Under the pieces are notes generated by a model, which did not search any database, was not told the origin of the DNA, and was given only the letters and a program-made list of their open reading frames with translations. From assembly GCF_040218225.1 (NCBI RefSeq), contig NZ_JAVJQO010000004.1, positions 496,001-560,000 of the forward strand: 64,000 bases of DNA, read 5' to 3'. The DNA is from Gracilimonas sp. (GTDB lineage Bacteria > Bacteroidota > Rhodothermia > Balneolales > Balneolaceae). A program made the position numbers and the translations under genes. How positions within the stretch are numbered: the first letter of the stretch is position 1; each line of letters opens with the position of its first letter. Shown here in pieces: positions 42,047 to 50,949 of this stretch.

Positions 42047-43387
42047 ATGTTTGAAGATTTATCCTCAAAATTAGATAAAGCATTTCAATCCCTTAAGGGA
42101 GAAGCTCGCATCACGGATGTGAATATAGCGGAGACTGTCCGTGAAATTCGCCGTGCATTGCTGGATGCTGACGTTAATTATGAGGTTGCCCGTCAATTCA
42201 CAGAAGATATTAAAGAGCAGGTGCTCGGTTCTGATGTACTCACCAGTGTTAATCCCGGCCAGCAGTTCACAAAAATTGTGCACGACAAGCTGGTTGAAAC
42301 ATTTGGTGGCGAAAAGGCCGATATCGCACAGGCTGACACTCCCCCTACAGTAATTCTTATAGCCGGACTTCAGGGTTCGGGTAAAACGACCTTTGTTGGT
42401 AAGTTAGCCCGACACTTAAAACAGGAGCATAAAAGGAATCCTCTTCTTGCTGCCGCCGATGTTTATCGCCCTGCCGCTGTTGACCAGCTTAAGACACTCG
42501 CTTCGCAAATTGATGTTCCGGTGTATTCCATCGAGCAGAAAGATGCAGTTCGGGTTGCCAAAGAAGCCGTTTCGATGGCTAAAAGTTTGGCGCTCGATAC
42601 GGTTATCATTGATACCGCGGGTCGTTTACATGTAGATGAGGAAATGATGAATGAGGTTGCGGAAATTAAGAAGGCCGTAAATCCTCACGAGATTCTGTTT
42701 GTAGTCGATTCCATGACCGGACAGGATGCTGTAAACACAGCCAAAGAATTTAACGAACGCATTGATTACGACGGCGTGGTATTAACCAAGCTGGATGGTG
42801 ACACCCGCGGTGGTGCTGCCCTTTCCATTAAAACCGTTGTAAACAAGCCCATCAAATTTGTGAGTACCGGCGAGAAGCTGGATGCTCTCTCTCCATTCTA
42901 TCCCGACCGTATGGCTCAGCGTATTCTGGGCATGGGAGATGTGGTGTCGTTTGTTGAAAAAGCTCAAAAAGAATTTGACGAGAAGGAAGCAGAAAAACTT
43001 CAACAGAAAATTCGGTCGGATAAATTCGACCTGAACGACTTCCTTGAACAAATTCAGAAGATCAAGAAGATGGGAGACTTCGGTGATCTTGTTTCTATGA
43101 TACCCGGCGCCAGCAAAGCATTGAACGATACTGAAATCGACGATGATGCCTTCAAACCAATTGAAGCTATAATCTTATCAATGACGCCGGAGGAACGCCA
43201 GGAGCCCGAGTTGCTAAACGGAAGTCGAAGACGACGCATAGCAAAAGGATCTGGCACCACTGTTCGTGAGATCAATCAACTCATGAAGCAGTTCGATCAA
43301 ATGAAAAAAATGATGAAGACCATGTCAAAAATGGGTAAAGCCGGACGTGCTCTTCAAGGATTGAAGAATCTGCCTATCGGCCGATAA
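42047..43387 (+). CDS. ffh: Signal recognition particle protein Ffh
   Basis: A 446-residue SRP GTPase that, with 4.5S RNA and FtsY, delivers membrane proteins to the translocon. The N domain (about 1-85) is followed by the G domain with GLQGSGKTT (G1), DTAGRLH (G3) and TKLDGDTRGG (G4). The M domain (about 320-446) has the GSRRRRIAKGSGT signal-RNA-binding motif and a Met-rich C-terminal helix. The ATG at 42047 (MFEDLSSKL) matches the family start; a TTG at 42020 would add nine residues. It leads a block of translation genes. Confidence 0.96.
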   Translation: MFEDLSSKLDKAFQSLKGEARITDVNIAETVREIRRALLDADVNYEVARQFTEDIKEQVLGSDVLTSVNPGQQFTKIVHDKLVETFGGEKADIAQADTPPTVILIAGLQGSGKTTFVGKLARHLKQEHKRNPLLAAADVYRPAAVDQLKTLASQIDVPVYSIEQKDAVRVAKEAVSMAKSLALDTVIIDTAGRLHVDEEMMNEVAEIKKAVNPHEILFVVDSMTGQDAVNTAKEFNERIDYDGVVLTKLDGDTRGGAALSIKTVVNKPIKFVSTGEKLDALSPFYPDRMAQRILGMGDVVSFVEKAQKEFDEKEAEKLQQKIRSDKFDLNDFLEQIQKIKKMGDFGDLVSMIPGASKALNDTEIDDDAFKPIEAIILSMTPEERQEPELLNGSRRRRIAKGSGTTVREINQLMKQFDQMKKMMKTMSKMGKAGRALQGLKNLPIGR

Positions 43388-43422
43388 GAACTTATAATTT
43401 AAACACACATTGGAGAACAGCA

Positions 43423-44343
43423 TTGTTAAGAATCAGATTACAACGAAAAGGACGTAAGAAACGCCCGATTTGGCATATCGTAGTAGCCGAAAGACACGAA
43501 GCCCGCGATGGACGAATCGTTGAGCGTGTTGGTCGTTACGACAACGTAACCGAGAAAAAGGAAGTGGTATTAAATGAAGACCGTATCCTTTATTGGTTAG
43601 ATACCGGCGCTCAGCCTACCGACACTGTACGTAAAATCCTTCGTCGCGAAGGTATTTTGTATAAGCGTCACCTTATAAACTGGGGCAAAAGCGAAGAAGA
43701 AGTAGAAAAAGCACTGGCAGAATGGAAAGAGTACAGAGACTCTAAGAAAGACGATGCCACCAGCCGTAAAGCGGATTATAAAGAAGTGCTTGCTGCTGAA
43801 GAAAGAGAATATAAAGAGCAGCTTCAGAAAAAAGCGAAGCAGGCTGCTGCTGAAGTAGAAGCTGAAAAAGCGGCTGAAGAACAAGAAGACGAAGCTCCTA
43901 AAAATGAAGCCGAAGAAATTGAAGCGGCATTAGAAGAAGCTGAATCGGATGACTCTGCTGAAGAAACCACAGAGGCTGCCCAGGAAGAAACTACGGAAGC
44001 AGAAGCTGAGGAAGAAACAGCTGATGAGGCCGAAGAAGAAACCGAAGCTAAAGAAGAAGCTCCGGAAGAAGAAGAAAAAGCTGAAACTCAGGAAGAATCT
44101 TCTGACGACGCTGAAGAAGAATCGGAAGAAGCTGCTGAAGAAACCAAAGATGAAGAGCCGGCTGAAGAAGAGAAAGAAGAAGCCAAAGAGTCATCTTCTG
44201 ATCAGGTTTCCACTGATATGAATGCAAAAGAGGCGATTGATCATATTAACAATACTGATCTAGACGACCTTAAAGGATTTGTCCCGGAAAACGAAGACCG
44301 CGTGACGGTTCAGCGTGCCTGGGAAAGCAAACAAGAAGGATAA
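43423..44343 (+). CDS. rpsP: 30S ribosomal protein S16 with very long acidic C-terminal tail
   Basis: The first 85 or so residues are S16: LRIRLQRKGRKKRPIWHIVVAER, RDGRIVERVGRYDN and GAQPTDTVRKILRREG. S16 is normally about 80-90 residues, and up to about 180 in many Bacteroidota. Here the chain is 306 residues. A basic/acidic helical linker (110-155) leads to about 110 residues of almost pure Glu/Ala/Asp. The chain ends in a compact 40-residue segment (MNAKEAIDHINNTDLDDLKG, ending near AWESKQEG). The start is a TTG; there is no ATG in the right place. It follows ffh by 35 bases and precedes rimM by 18, as in the conserved rpsP-rimM-trmD-rplS order. Confidence 0.93.
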   Translation: MLRIRLQRKGRKKRPIWHIVVAERHEARDGRIVERVGRYDNVTEKKEVVLNEDRILYWLDTGAQPTDTVRKILRREGILYKRHLINWGKSEEEVEKALAEWKEYRDSKKDDATSRKADYKEVLAAEEREYKEQLQKKAKQAAAEVEAEKAAEEQEDEAPKNEAEEIEAALEEAESDDSAEETTEAAQEETTEAEAEEETADEAEEETEAKEEAPEEEEKAETQEESSDDAEEESEEAAEETKDEEPAEEEKEEAKESSSDQVSTDMNAKEAIDHINNTDLDDLKGFVPENEDRVTVQRAWESKQEG

Positions 44344-44361
44344 AAAAGATATCCGGCGCCT

Positions 44362-44898
44362 ATGAATCAGGACGCCAATACACCGGGCTTTGTTCAGGTG
44401 GGGCATATTGAACGCTCCCATGGACTTGAGGGCGAGGTCAAAGTTTTCTTTGATGTCGATGACCCTCAAAAAGCCGAAAACCTTAAGCTGGTGTATTTGC
44501 GGAATGAACGAGGCGATTTTTACCCTGCCCGAATCATGGATTTACGGGTTGAAGGGAAAAGAAACAAAATTTCGTTCTTTGTACAATTTGACCATATCGC
44601 TGATCGCACCGGCGCTGAAGCATTGAAAAGCAAAGGCATCTTCCTGGAAACAGATGATGCGGAGCCTTTTGTCAGTGCTGAAGAAGAACCTGATGATTCA
44701 CTCGTAGATCATGAAGTTTATGATGGAGATGAATCGATTGGGTTAGTGGTTGATGTGATGAACAATCCGGCTCACCCTATTTTAGTAGTTGCAACTACAT
44801 CGGGAAGCCGGCTCATTCCATACATCGATCATTTTGTAAAAGACCGGCGCGACGGTAACATCTATTGCCAAAACCTGGATGAACTGGAGGGAATCTGA
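44362..44898 (+). CDS. rimM: Ribosome maturation factor RimM
   Basis: A 178-residue factor that binds S19 in the 30S head and helps mature the 3' end of 16S rRNA. The N-terminal RimM domain has VGHIERSHGLEGEVKVFFDVDDP. The C-terminal PRC-barrel has GDESIGLVVDVMNNPAHPILVV and LIPYIDHFVKD. The central linker is acidic and a little longer than usual. The TGA stop overlaps the trmD ATG by one base (TGATG), indicating coupled translation. The rpsP-rimM-trmD context confirms the call. Confidence 0.94.
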   Translation: MNQDANTPGFVQVGHIERSHGLEGEVKVFFDVDDPQKAENLKLVYLRNERGDFYPARIMDLRVEGKRNKISFFVQFDHIADRTGAEALKSKGIFLETDDAEPFVSAEEEPDDSLVDHEVYDGDESIGLVVDVMNNPAHPILVVATTSGSRLIPYIDHFVKDRRDGNIYCQNLDELEGI

Positions 44899-45590
44899 TG
44901 AGAATTGATATTATATCAGCTGTTCCTGCTTTGTTGGAAGGACCCCTGAATCACAGTATTGTGAAGCGGGCCATCGACAAAGACTTGGTTAAAATTCATG
45001 TGCATGATTTACGGGACTATACCGAAGACAAGCACAAGAAAATAGATGATTACCCTTATGGTGGCGAACCCGGAATGGTGCTTACACCGCAGCCAATATT
45101 CAGCTGCATTGAGAAACTCCAGTCTGAGCGTGATTATGATGAACTCATTTTCACAGCACCCGATGGCGATGTTTTTGAACAGCCTGATGCGAATGCATTA
45201 TCGCTCAAAGAAAACATCATTATTCTGTGCGGCCACTATAAAGGCGTAGATCAGCGGGTAAGAGATGAATTGATTACCAAAGAATTTTCGATTGGTGATT
45301 ATGTGCTTTCGGGAGGAGAACTGCCGGCGATGGTAATTACAGATGCCATCGTTCGCTTGCTCCCCGGTGTGTTGGGAGATGCCGGAAGCGCATTGAATGA
45401 TTCATTTCAGGATGGACTGCTGGAAGGTCCGGTTTATACACGTCCGGCAGAATTCAAAGGAATGAAAGTTCCTGAGGTGTTGCTATCCGGCGACCACAAA
45501 AAAGTAGCTGAGTGGAAGCAGGAACAATCCGAAAAGCGGACCAAAGAACGAAGAAAAGATTTGTACGAAAAATTTAAGAAAGAACATTAA
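44898..45590 (+). CDS. trmD: tRNA (guanine-N1)-methyltransferase TrmD
   Basis: A 230-residue SPOUT-class methyltransferase that makes m1G37 in tRNAs and prevents +1 frameshifts. It has the SPOUT knot segments ILCGHYKGVDQRV, IGDYVLSGGELPAMVITDAIVRLLPGVLG and the early DYPYGGEPGMVLTPQP. The C-terminal part ends in a basic helix (EQSEKRTKERRKDLYEKFKK). The length is normal. It starts on the last base of rimM and is followed 39 bases later by rplS. Confidence 0.96.
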   Translation: MRIDIISAVPALLEGPLNHSIVKRAIDKDLVKIHVHDLRDYTEDKHKKIDDYPYGGEPGMVLTPQPIFSCIEKLQSERDYDELIFTAPDGDVFEQPDANALSLKENIIILCGHYKGVDQRVRDELITKEFSIGDYVLSGGELPAMVITDAIVRLLPGVLGDAGSALNDSFQDGLLEGPVYTRPAEFKGMKVPEVLLSGDHKKVAEWKQEQSEKRTKERRKDLYEKFKKEH

Positions 45591-45629
45591 TAACAATCCT
45601 GATAGTTATCGGGGTTAAATTTAGAAATC

Positions 45630-45983
45630 ATGGATAAGTTAAAACTTGTAGAGCAAAGCCTGATAAATGAGGACATTCCTCACTTTACAGCTGGAGATAC
45701 TGTAAATGTACACTACCGCGTACGAGAAGGTGAAAAAGAACGTATTCAGCAGTACGAAGGTGTTGTACTTTCTGAAAGGGGAAGTGGGCCGAACAAAACG
45801 TTTACAGTTCGTAAAATCAGCAGTAACGTTGGTGTAGAGCGTGTTTTTCCGCTAAACTCTCCTTTTATTGCTAAAATTGAAGTGAAGAAAAAAGGAAAAG
45901 TAAGACGCTCCAAGCTGTTCTATCTTCGTGATCTGCGAGGGAAAGCAGCTCGTATTCAGGAAAAAGGCGCGAAGAAGCAATAA
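45630..45983 (+). CDS. rplS: 50S ribosomal protein L19
   Basis: A 117-residue ribosomal protein at the 30S-50S interface. It shows [52 protein letters not shown] and [20 protein letters not shown]. The length is standard. It closes the rpsP-rimM-trmD-rplS cluster. Two hairpins lie in the gap before adk. Confidence 0.96.
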   Translation: MDKLKLVEQSLINEDIPHFTAGDTVNVHYRVREGEKERIQQYEGVVLSERGSGPNKTFTVRKISSNVGVERVFPLNSPFIAKIEVKKKGKVRRSKLFYLRDLRGKAARIQEKGAKKQ

Positions 45984-46002
45984 TTTAGCTCGCTGAATTT
46001 TA

Positions 46003-46057
46003 CTGTGATCTTAGATTCTTGTTAATCAGGTCTAAGATTACAGCACAGCTTGCTGTG
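46003..46057. repeat. Two hairpins between rplS and adk
   Basis: CTGTGATCTTAGA (46003-46015) pairs with TCTAAGATTACAG (46031-46043), a 13-bp stem with one G-U pair and a 15-base loop. A small CACAGC/GCTGTG hairpin (46044-46057) follows directly. There is no T run, so it is not a classical terminator; an RNA-processing site or repeat is possible. Confidence 0.5.
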
Positions 46058-46089
46058 GCTATATATCAGTATTAAAAAACTAATTAAGG

Positions 46090-46644
46090 ATGAATATTAT
46101 TCTGTTTGGCCCTCCGGGGGCGGGAAAAGGAACTCAGGCAAAACTGTTACAAGACGAGTTCAGCATTCCGCATCTTTCTACCGGAGATATTTTTCGGGCT
46201 GCCATCAAAAACAAAACGCCTCTTGGTGTTAAAGTAAAATCCATTCTGGATTCCGGAGAGCTGGTTCCTGACCAAACGGTTGTGGATCTGGTAGCTGATG
46301 AACTTAGTAAAGAAAAGTATCAGGATGGATATATTTTGGATGGTTTTCCAAGAACGGTTGTTCAGGCCGAGGCTTTTGATTCTTTTCTGGATGAGAATGA
46401 TGATAAGCTGGATGCTTTTATTCTGTTATCTGTTCCCGAAAAAGAGCTGATAAAAAGAATTCTTTCACGCGGTGAAGGGCGCTCGGATGACACCGAAGAA
46501 AAAGTGAAAACCCGTCTTCAGGTGTATCGTGAGGAAACCCAGCCTGTAATGAGGCACTACGAAAAACAAGGCAAAGTCCAGCAGATAGACGGTATAGGAT
46601 CCATCGATGAAATCTTCGGGCGCATTAAAAACGCTCTTTCCTAA
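46090..46644 (+). CDS. adk: Adenylate kinase
   Basis: A 184-residue nucleotide kinase interconverting ATP + AMP and 2 ADP. It has the P-loop FGPPGAGKGTQ, the AMP site LSTGDIFRAAIK, YILDGFPRTVVQAEAF and the LID start LSRGEGRSDDTEEKVKTRL. It is the short-LID form without zinc Cys, as usual in Bacteroidota. It lies 106 bases after rplS and is followed by a strong terminator. Confidence 0.96.
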   Translation: MNIILFGPPGAGKGTQAKLLQDEFSIPHLSTGDIFRAAIKNKTPLGVKVKSILDSGELVPDQTVVDLVADELSKEKYQDGYILDGFPRTVVQAEAFDSFLDENDDKLDAFILLSVPEKELIKRILSRGEGRSDDTEEKVKTRLQVYREETQPVMRHYEKQGKVQQIDGIGSIDEIFGRIKNALS

Positions 46645-46652
46645 TCATATTT

Positions 46653-46679
46653 AAATCCCGCCACCGAGCGGGATTTTTT
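46653..46679 (+). terminator. Terminator after adk
   Basis: AAATCCCGC (46653-46661) pairs with GCGGGATTT (46668-46676) around a six-base loop and runs into T. It ends the ffh/rpsP/adk transcript. Confidence 0.9.
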
Positions 46680-46799
46680 ATTGTTGGCTTATTCATAATC
46701 GTTCGGCACGCAAGAGCTTACCATTAACAGGCAATGGAACGATTATCTGCATTTCTTGTGTATATTATTTAAAGAGTTATTAATTACAGGAGCGTGTGA

Positions 46800-47543
46800 A
46801 TGGTAGCATCAAGCAAAAAAGGTACTGGCTTACTAAAGTGGGGAACCGGGTTGGCGGTATTGGGAGGATTGTCGGTTATATTATCCGGTTATGGATATCA
46901 ATGGGGTTGGTGGCACTTCAGTACGGGTTTCTCGATTATTCCATGGGGAACTGGTACGGCGATATTGGGAAGTATTATAGGGACTATCGGATTCTTTAGA
47001 ATACAAGGACGATCCAGAGATCAGACCGTTTCTGGCCTGGTTGCCATGGTGATAGGTTTAGGTGTATTATTAAATTTTGGGTATTGGTACCTCGAGGTTC
47101 AAAAAGGATACCCGCCTATTCATGATATAACGACCGATACGGTAAACCCTCCCGAGTTTAATGCCATTGTTCCCCTAAGAGAGGATGCCCCAAATCCACA
47201 TGAATATATTTTTGAAAATGGGCCGGCTGAAGCACAAAAAGAATTTTATCCCGAACTGGAAACGCTGAATGTTTCTATGGATTATGACAGGGCGTATGAT
47301 CATGCACTTGCCACAGCTCGTAAAATGCCCTGGCAAATCGTGGGAGAAAACAGACAAGAAGGTCGCATTGAAGCCTATGACAAGCTTCCCTGGTTTGGGT
47401 TTATTGACGATGTTGTAATCCGCGTTGATACAACAGAAATGGGCAGTAAAATTGATATGCGCTCAAAGTCCAGAATAGGAAGAGGTGATTTAGGGGTGAA
47501 CGCAAAACGTATCCGTTCCTATTTCAACACCTATAATAAATAA
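46800..47543 (+). CDS. Membrane protein with DUF1499 domain
   Basis: A 247-residue protein. The N-terminal 100 residues hold three hydrophobic helices (about 15-32, 45-65, 78-98). The C-terminal 130 residues form a DUF1499 domain with YDRAYDHALATARKMPWQIVGENRQEGRIEA, FGFIDDVVIRVD and the ending SRIGRGDLGVNAKRIRSYFN. The SR-GxxDxGxNxxRI pattern is the hallmark of that family. Function is unknown. It stands alone between the adk terminator and a convergent ATP-grasp gene whose stop is four bases away. Confidence 0.85.
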   Translation: MVASSKKGTGLLKWGTGLAVLGGLSVILSGYGYQWGWWHFSTGFSIIPWGTGTAILGSIIGTIGFFRIQGRSRDQTVSGLVAMVIGLGVLLNFGYWYLEVQKGYPPIHDITTDTVNPPEFNAIVPLREDAPNPHEYIFENGPAEAQKEFYPELETLNVSMDYDRAYDHALATARKMPWQIVGENRQEGRIEAYDKLPWFGFIDDVVIRVDTTEMGSKIDMRSKSRIGRGDLGVNAKRIRSYFNTYNK

Positions 47544-47547
47544 CTGG

Positions 47548-48459
47548 TCAGGGAATAAGCCTAATTACTTCGTCTGCCAGTAAGTTAGCAGCCTTTGGTT
47601 TCATGCGAAACCAAAGCTCGGGCTCAATTAGTTCGAGTTCAGAAACGGCCATTTTTCCAGAGTTATTAAGAATAAGATCGACACGGGCATAAACCGGAAG
47701 TTCAGGACAAGCCATTAATGCTTCCCGGGCAAAATTGATTTCCGACTCTTTGGGAATATATTCATGAACAGTTCCTCCAAAATCGTCCTGAACCCTGAAA
47801 TCACCTGGTTTTGCTTTCTTTAAAACGGCATGACTGAAGTTTTTCCCAAAGAATACAAACGACCACTCTCCACTTGACAATACAGATTCCTGAAAAGGCT
47901 GTAACATGAAGTCTTCCTTTTGCATCACTTCAATAAGCTTATTGGCAATGATATCGATATTTTCTGGCTGGATACGATAAGTATGCCGGCCAGCTCCACC
48001 CACCGTCGGCTTTATGACGGTATCCCGCCACCCGGTAATTTTGTGTATTTGGTGGATTGACATGCCATTTCCCCGGTTGAGGTATCGCGTTGGAATAACA
48101 GAAACTCCAGCTCGGTTAAGGTCATCCAGATAGTGTTTATCTATATTCCAGTTTATAAGAATCTTACTGTTGATGAAGTGAGTTTTAGAAGAAGCCTCCT
48201 CCATCCAGCCTTGGAACTCTTCAAACCTATTGAAATAATCCCAGGTTGTTCTGAAAAGAACTGCTTTGGTTTGCTCCCAATTGAATTCAGAGTCTGCCCA
48301 ATCTTTTCTGCCTACCCTTAGGTTTCTAGCTTCTAAGGCTTCCTTAACAATCTGGTCTTCCTTCAAAACATTCTGAACATAGCCGTCGGGTACACTTGGG
48401 TTTATATAGCGGGAGTCGGTTAATATGACTATATCAAAAATTGGTTGTGGCATTGGCAA
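47548..48459 (-). CDS. ATP-grasp family ligase
   Basis: A 303-residue enzyme of the ATP-grasp fold, which joins a carboxylate to an amine or thiol with ATP. It has a pre-ATP-grasp N-domain with FRTTWDYFNRFEEFQGWM, the ATP-binding strand VIKPTVGGAGRHTYRI, PGDFRVQDDFGGTVHEY and the metal-binding end VSELELIEPELWF. The layout is that of the glutathione-synthetase-like/DcsG group (COG0189). The substrate cannot be read. It is a single gene in its direction with about 250 bases of non-coding sequence upstream. Confidence 0.85.
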   Translation of the reverse strand: MPMPQPIFDIVILTDSRYINPSVPDGYVQNVLKEDQIVKEALEARNLRVGRKDWADSEFNWEQTKAVLFRTTWDYFNRFEEFQGWMEEASSKTHFINSKILINWNIDKHYLDDLNRAGVSVIPTRYLNRGNGMSIHQIHKITGWRDTVIKPTVGGAGRHTYRIQPENIDIIANKLIEVMQKEDFMLQPFQESVLSSGEWSFVFFGKNFSHAVLKKAKPGDFRVQDDFGGTVHEYIPKESEINFAREALMACPELPVYARVDLILNNSGKMAVSELELIEPELWFRMKPKAANLLADEVIRLIP

Positions 48460-48708
48460 CGTATATTTACAATAAAACTGATGCTAAGGAATACAATTAA
48501 TTGATAAAAACCAACACACGACACGGCTAGGGCATTTTTTATGAGACTTCATCTTGCTGGTTTGTATTTATTTAACAACAGAAAATTAAAGGTTGGCTAA
48601 CTGAATAAATACCAAAGAAAAAGTTATAATAAAGGCGAAACATAAGGGGGAACAAAAAAATAAAAGTCTCGTTAGATCAGTAGCTAATAATAAATAAGAT
48701 GGGTTTTC

Positions 48709-49335
48709 ATGAAGAAGTTAATAAGCATAATAATTTATACGCTGGTTCCATTTTTTGCATTCTCACAAGTAATGGATGACGCTGATATTAAAAAACTTGA
48801 GAAAGGGGAGTACAATCTTGAATCCGGAAAAATTCAGGTTACCTTTTCTGATACCGTATCACCAAACTTTTTAGAGACAAAGTTGGATGAACTGGGCTTT
48901 GAAATTTTAAGTAGCAACATTCAAAATATTGTCCTTTCCATAGAAAACAATCCAAGCCCTAAACAATTAAAGGAGCTGGAAGAAAGTGAGTGGGTTGAGT
49001 TTGTTATGAGCGAAGCAGCGGGAAATGCTGATAAGGAACTTGAGCAGATTAATGAAAGCGATTCACTAGAGGGTAATCAGGTAAATCAGTTGCTGGCGAA
49101 GCTGACTTACAGCAAAGAATACGAATATGTAATAGTAGCTTTAACATACAGTGCAACCGAAGAAACAGTTGCGCATATTAAAGCAAAGTACCCAGAGCTT
49201 AAATTTAAAATGGTTGAAGAGAGCCAGCGTACAGCTATTCTAAAAACAGAAAAAGACAAAGAGTTAGAGGCTATGGATGAGTTGAAAAAACTCGTTTTCG
49301 TTGAAAATACGGCTATGGTTGGAAGTCTTGAGTAG
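48709..49335 (+). CDS. Secreted protein with two propeptide-inhibitor-like (ferredoxin-fold) halves
   Basis: A 208-residue secreted protein (signal cleavage near AFSQ). The mature chain has two similar halves, about 40-105 and 135-205. Each reads as strand, helix (FLETKLDELGF and VAHIKAKYPEL), two strands, a helix beginning at a Lys/Glu-rich segment and a final strand with a hydrophobic V-x-FV or VFVE pattern (WVEFVMSEA and LVFVENTAM). This order matches the I9 propeptide fold, and the closing element is close to the VxYVE-type end of subtilisin propeptides. A stand-alone inhibitor of secreted proteases is therefore possible. The match is by eye and remote. No operon partner is obvious. Confidence 0.65.
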   Translation: MKKLISIIIYTLVPFFAFSQVMDDADIKKLEKGEYNLESGKIQVTFSDTVSPNFLETKLDELGFEILSSNIQNIVLSIENNPSPKQLKELEESEWVEFVMSEAAGNADKELEQINESDSLEGNQVNQLLAKLTYSKEYEYVIVALTYSATEETVAHIKAKYPELKFKMVEESQRTAILKTEKDKELEAMDELKKLVFVENTAMVGSLE

Positions 49336-49412
49336 AAATCAGAGACCATTGAAATGCTGCTTTCCTATAACCCGTTTAATCTATAAGTGAAGTTGGAAAA
49401 AAAGAGATTATT

Positions 49413-49850
49413 ATGGAAGCGCAGAAAGCACCCGTAAATAACTCACCCTTTTCTGAAAAAGAACTTGAACATTTTAATGATCGGCTAGAAGAAGAACTGG
49501 ATGATGCTAAAGAAAAGATCAGTTCATTTGAGGACCGGTTAAGCGAAATAGAGGAAAAGCTTGATGATACATCTTCTTCCGCTGCTCACCATCAGGGAAA
49601 TATAGCTTCCTCGGAAGAAGAAAGAGAGAAGTACTATGCCATGATTGAAAAGCAAAAAGAAAAGGTCGAAGAAATAAACATGGCAAAAAACCGAATAAAG
49701 ACAGGGAATTATGGCATCTGCAATGTAACTGGTGAGCCCATCAAAAAAGAGCGACTCGAAATCAAGCCTTATGCCCGTTACAGTGTAGAAGCGGTTAAGT
49801 CAGCCAATAATGTTGAAAGCCATAAAATTACAGTAAGCGATTCAACTTAA
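49413..49850 (+). CDS. TraR/DksA-type protein with lost zinc ligands
   Basis: A 145-residue, highly charged protein. A long coiled coil (about 12-95) is followed by a zinc-finger-like end with AKNRIKTGNYGICNVTGEPIKKERL and PYARYSVEAVKSAN. DksA family members have CxxC...CxxC here. In this protein only the first Cys (GIC) remains, and the other three positions are Thr, Tyr/Ser and Val/Ala. The fold may hold without zinc, as in several Bacteroidota homologues. DksA-like proteins act in the secondary channel of RNA polymerase; that role here is inferred. Confidence 0.83.
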   Translation: MEAQKAPVNNSPFSEKELEHFNDRLEEELDDAKEKISSFEDRLSEIEEKLDDTSSSAAHHQGNIASSEEEREKYYAMIEKQKEKVEEINMAKNRIKTGNYGICNVTGEPIKKERLEIKPYARYSVEAVKSANNVESHKITVSDST

Positions 49851-49923
49851 AAAGTCAGCTTAAAAGCAGAGAAATGTATACTTTAGTAGTATAAAATGTA
49901 TAAACTATGCTTTACTTTGGTAT

Positions 49924-50949
49924 ATGATAAGTGTGATGAGCAAAAGCTTTTTTCTGTTAACATTAATAGTGTTGGTTTTCGGTTGCAAATACTCCCCCAG
50001 CGGAAGTAATTATATAGAAAGGTCGCAAGAAATGTTACCGATTGAGGCAAATGTCTCAGTATCCCCTTCTTTTCAAATTGACGACACTATTAAAGTATCT
50101 AGCTTCATAGAAGTAAGTTATAGTTTTGATCCAGGGAATAGTAATAAGCAAATAAGAAGGATTAGCTATTGGCTGGATGATGATACTCTGGATAGTCAAT
50201 GGGGCGAAAGTTATGCGAATTTAGAACAGAGCAGTAGCTTAGAAACTACGAGATATGAAGATGGTGAACATACACTTCACTTTAGATTAATCACATCATC
50301 GGGAAGGGGGAATATTGCAGATAAGTTGGGGGTAGAACTCATAGAAGAAACCTACAGTTTTCCCCTGTGGTTTGATAATGCACCAGCAACTTCAGTTCAA
50401 ATAAATGCAGCACAAAAAACGGAAGGAACTCTTCAGCTTACCTGGAAGCAGTACCGGAGGCCAAATTTTCAAGAGTATAGGGTATATAGAAGCACGTCCT
50501 TAAGAAATGGAGATTTGGAAAACACGAGACTGGTGGGAATAAACAGTACAAGAGAAAACACGATGATACATGACCCAAACTATATTGGCGGGAAGGTATA
50601 TTACAGGGTTGATACACGGTTGAATTCGAATCATGCAAATGATTACTATGGTATGGGCTCGGCTTTTGTGTATGAAGATGATTATCCGCAGTTTAGTTCT
50701 GCCAGAATTGTTAATGACGAGATGATAATAAAGTGGAAACAGTGCAAGTATCCTGAAAACTTTGCCAAATATGATGTTTCTAAAATAAATAGTTCCAATA
50801 CCTGGAGTTTTGAAAACATCTCAGACACGACCATAACAGTACCTGTTCCCGTGGGAGGAAATACAGCTACATATATTCTAAGAACGTTTGCGAAATCAAA
50901 TAATGCGTTTACAAACATTAAGTCAGATACATTGCAGATCAGCCAATGA
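49924..50949 (+). CDS. Lipoprotein with fibronectin-III-like domains
   Basis: A 341-residue lipoprotein (lipobox VFGCKYS; the start may be the second ATG at 49936). An N-terminal beta domain (about 40-150) is followed by two fibronectin-III-like modules (about 155-250 and 250-341). The first has LQLTWKQYRRPNFQEYRVYRS, and the second has MIIKWKQCKYPENFAKYDVS, each with the W and Y core residues of the fold. No enzymatic motif is present. It overlaps the next gene, an outer-membrane barrel, by four bases (ATGA), so the two products are made together and probably act as a pair at the outer membrane. Confidence 0.8.
   Translation: MISVMSKSFFLLTLIVLVFGCKYSPSGSNYIERSQEMLPIEANVSVSPSFQIDDTIKVSSFIEVSYSFDPGNSNKQIRRISYWLDDDTLDSQWGESYANLEQSSSLETTRYEDGEHTLHFRLITSSGRGNIADKLGVELIEETYSFPLWFDNAPATSVQINAAQKTEGTLQLTWKQYRRPNFQEYRVYRSTSLRNGDLENTRLVGINSTRENTMIHDPNYIGGKVYYRVDTRLNSNHANDYYGMGSAFVYEDDYPQFSSARIVNDEMIIKWKQCKYPENFAKYDVSKINSSNTWSFENISDTTITVPVPVGGNTATYILRTFAKSNNAFTNIKSDTLQISQ

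Noticed and set aside
43949-44221. Lys/Arg-rich open frame inside the rpsP tail
   Set aside because: It is a frame-shifted reading of the Glu/Ala-rich S16 tail (GAA codons read as AAG/AGA); there is no independent start or homology.
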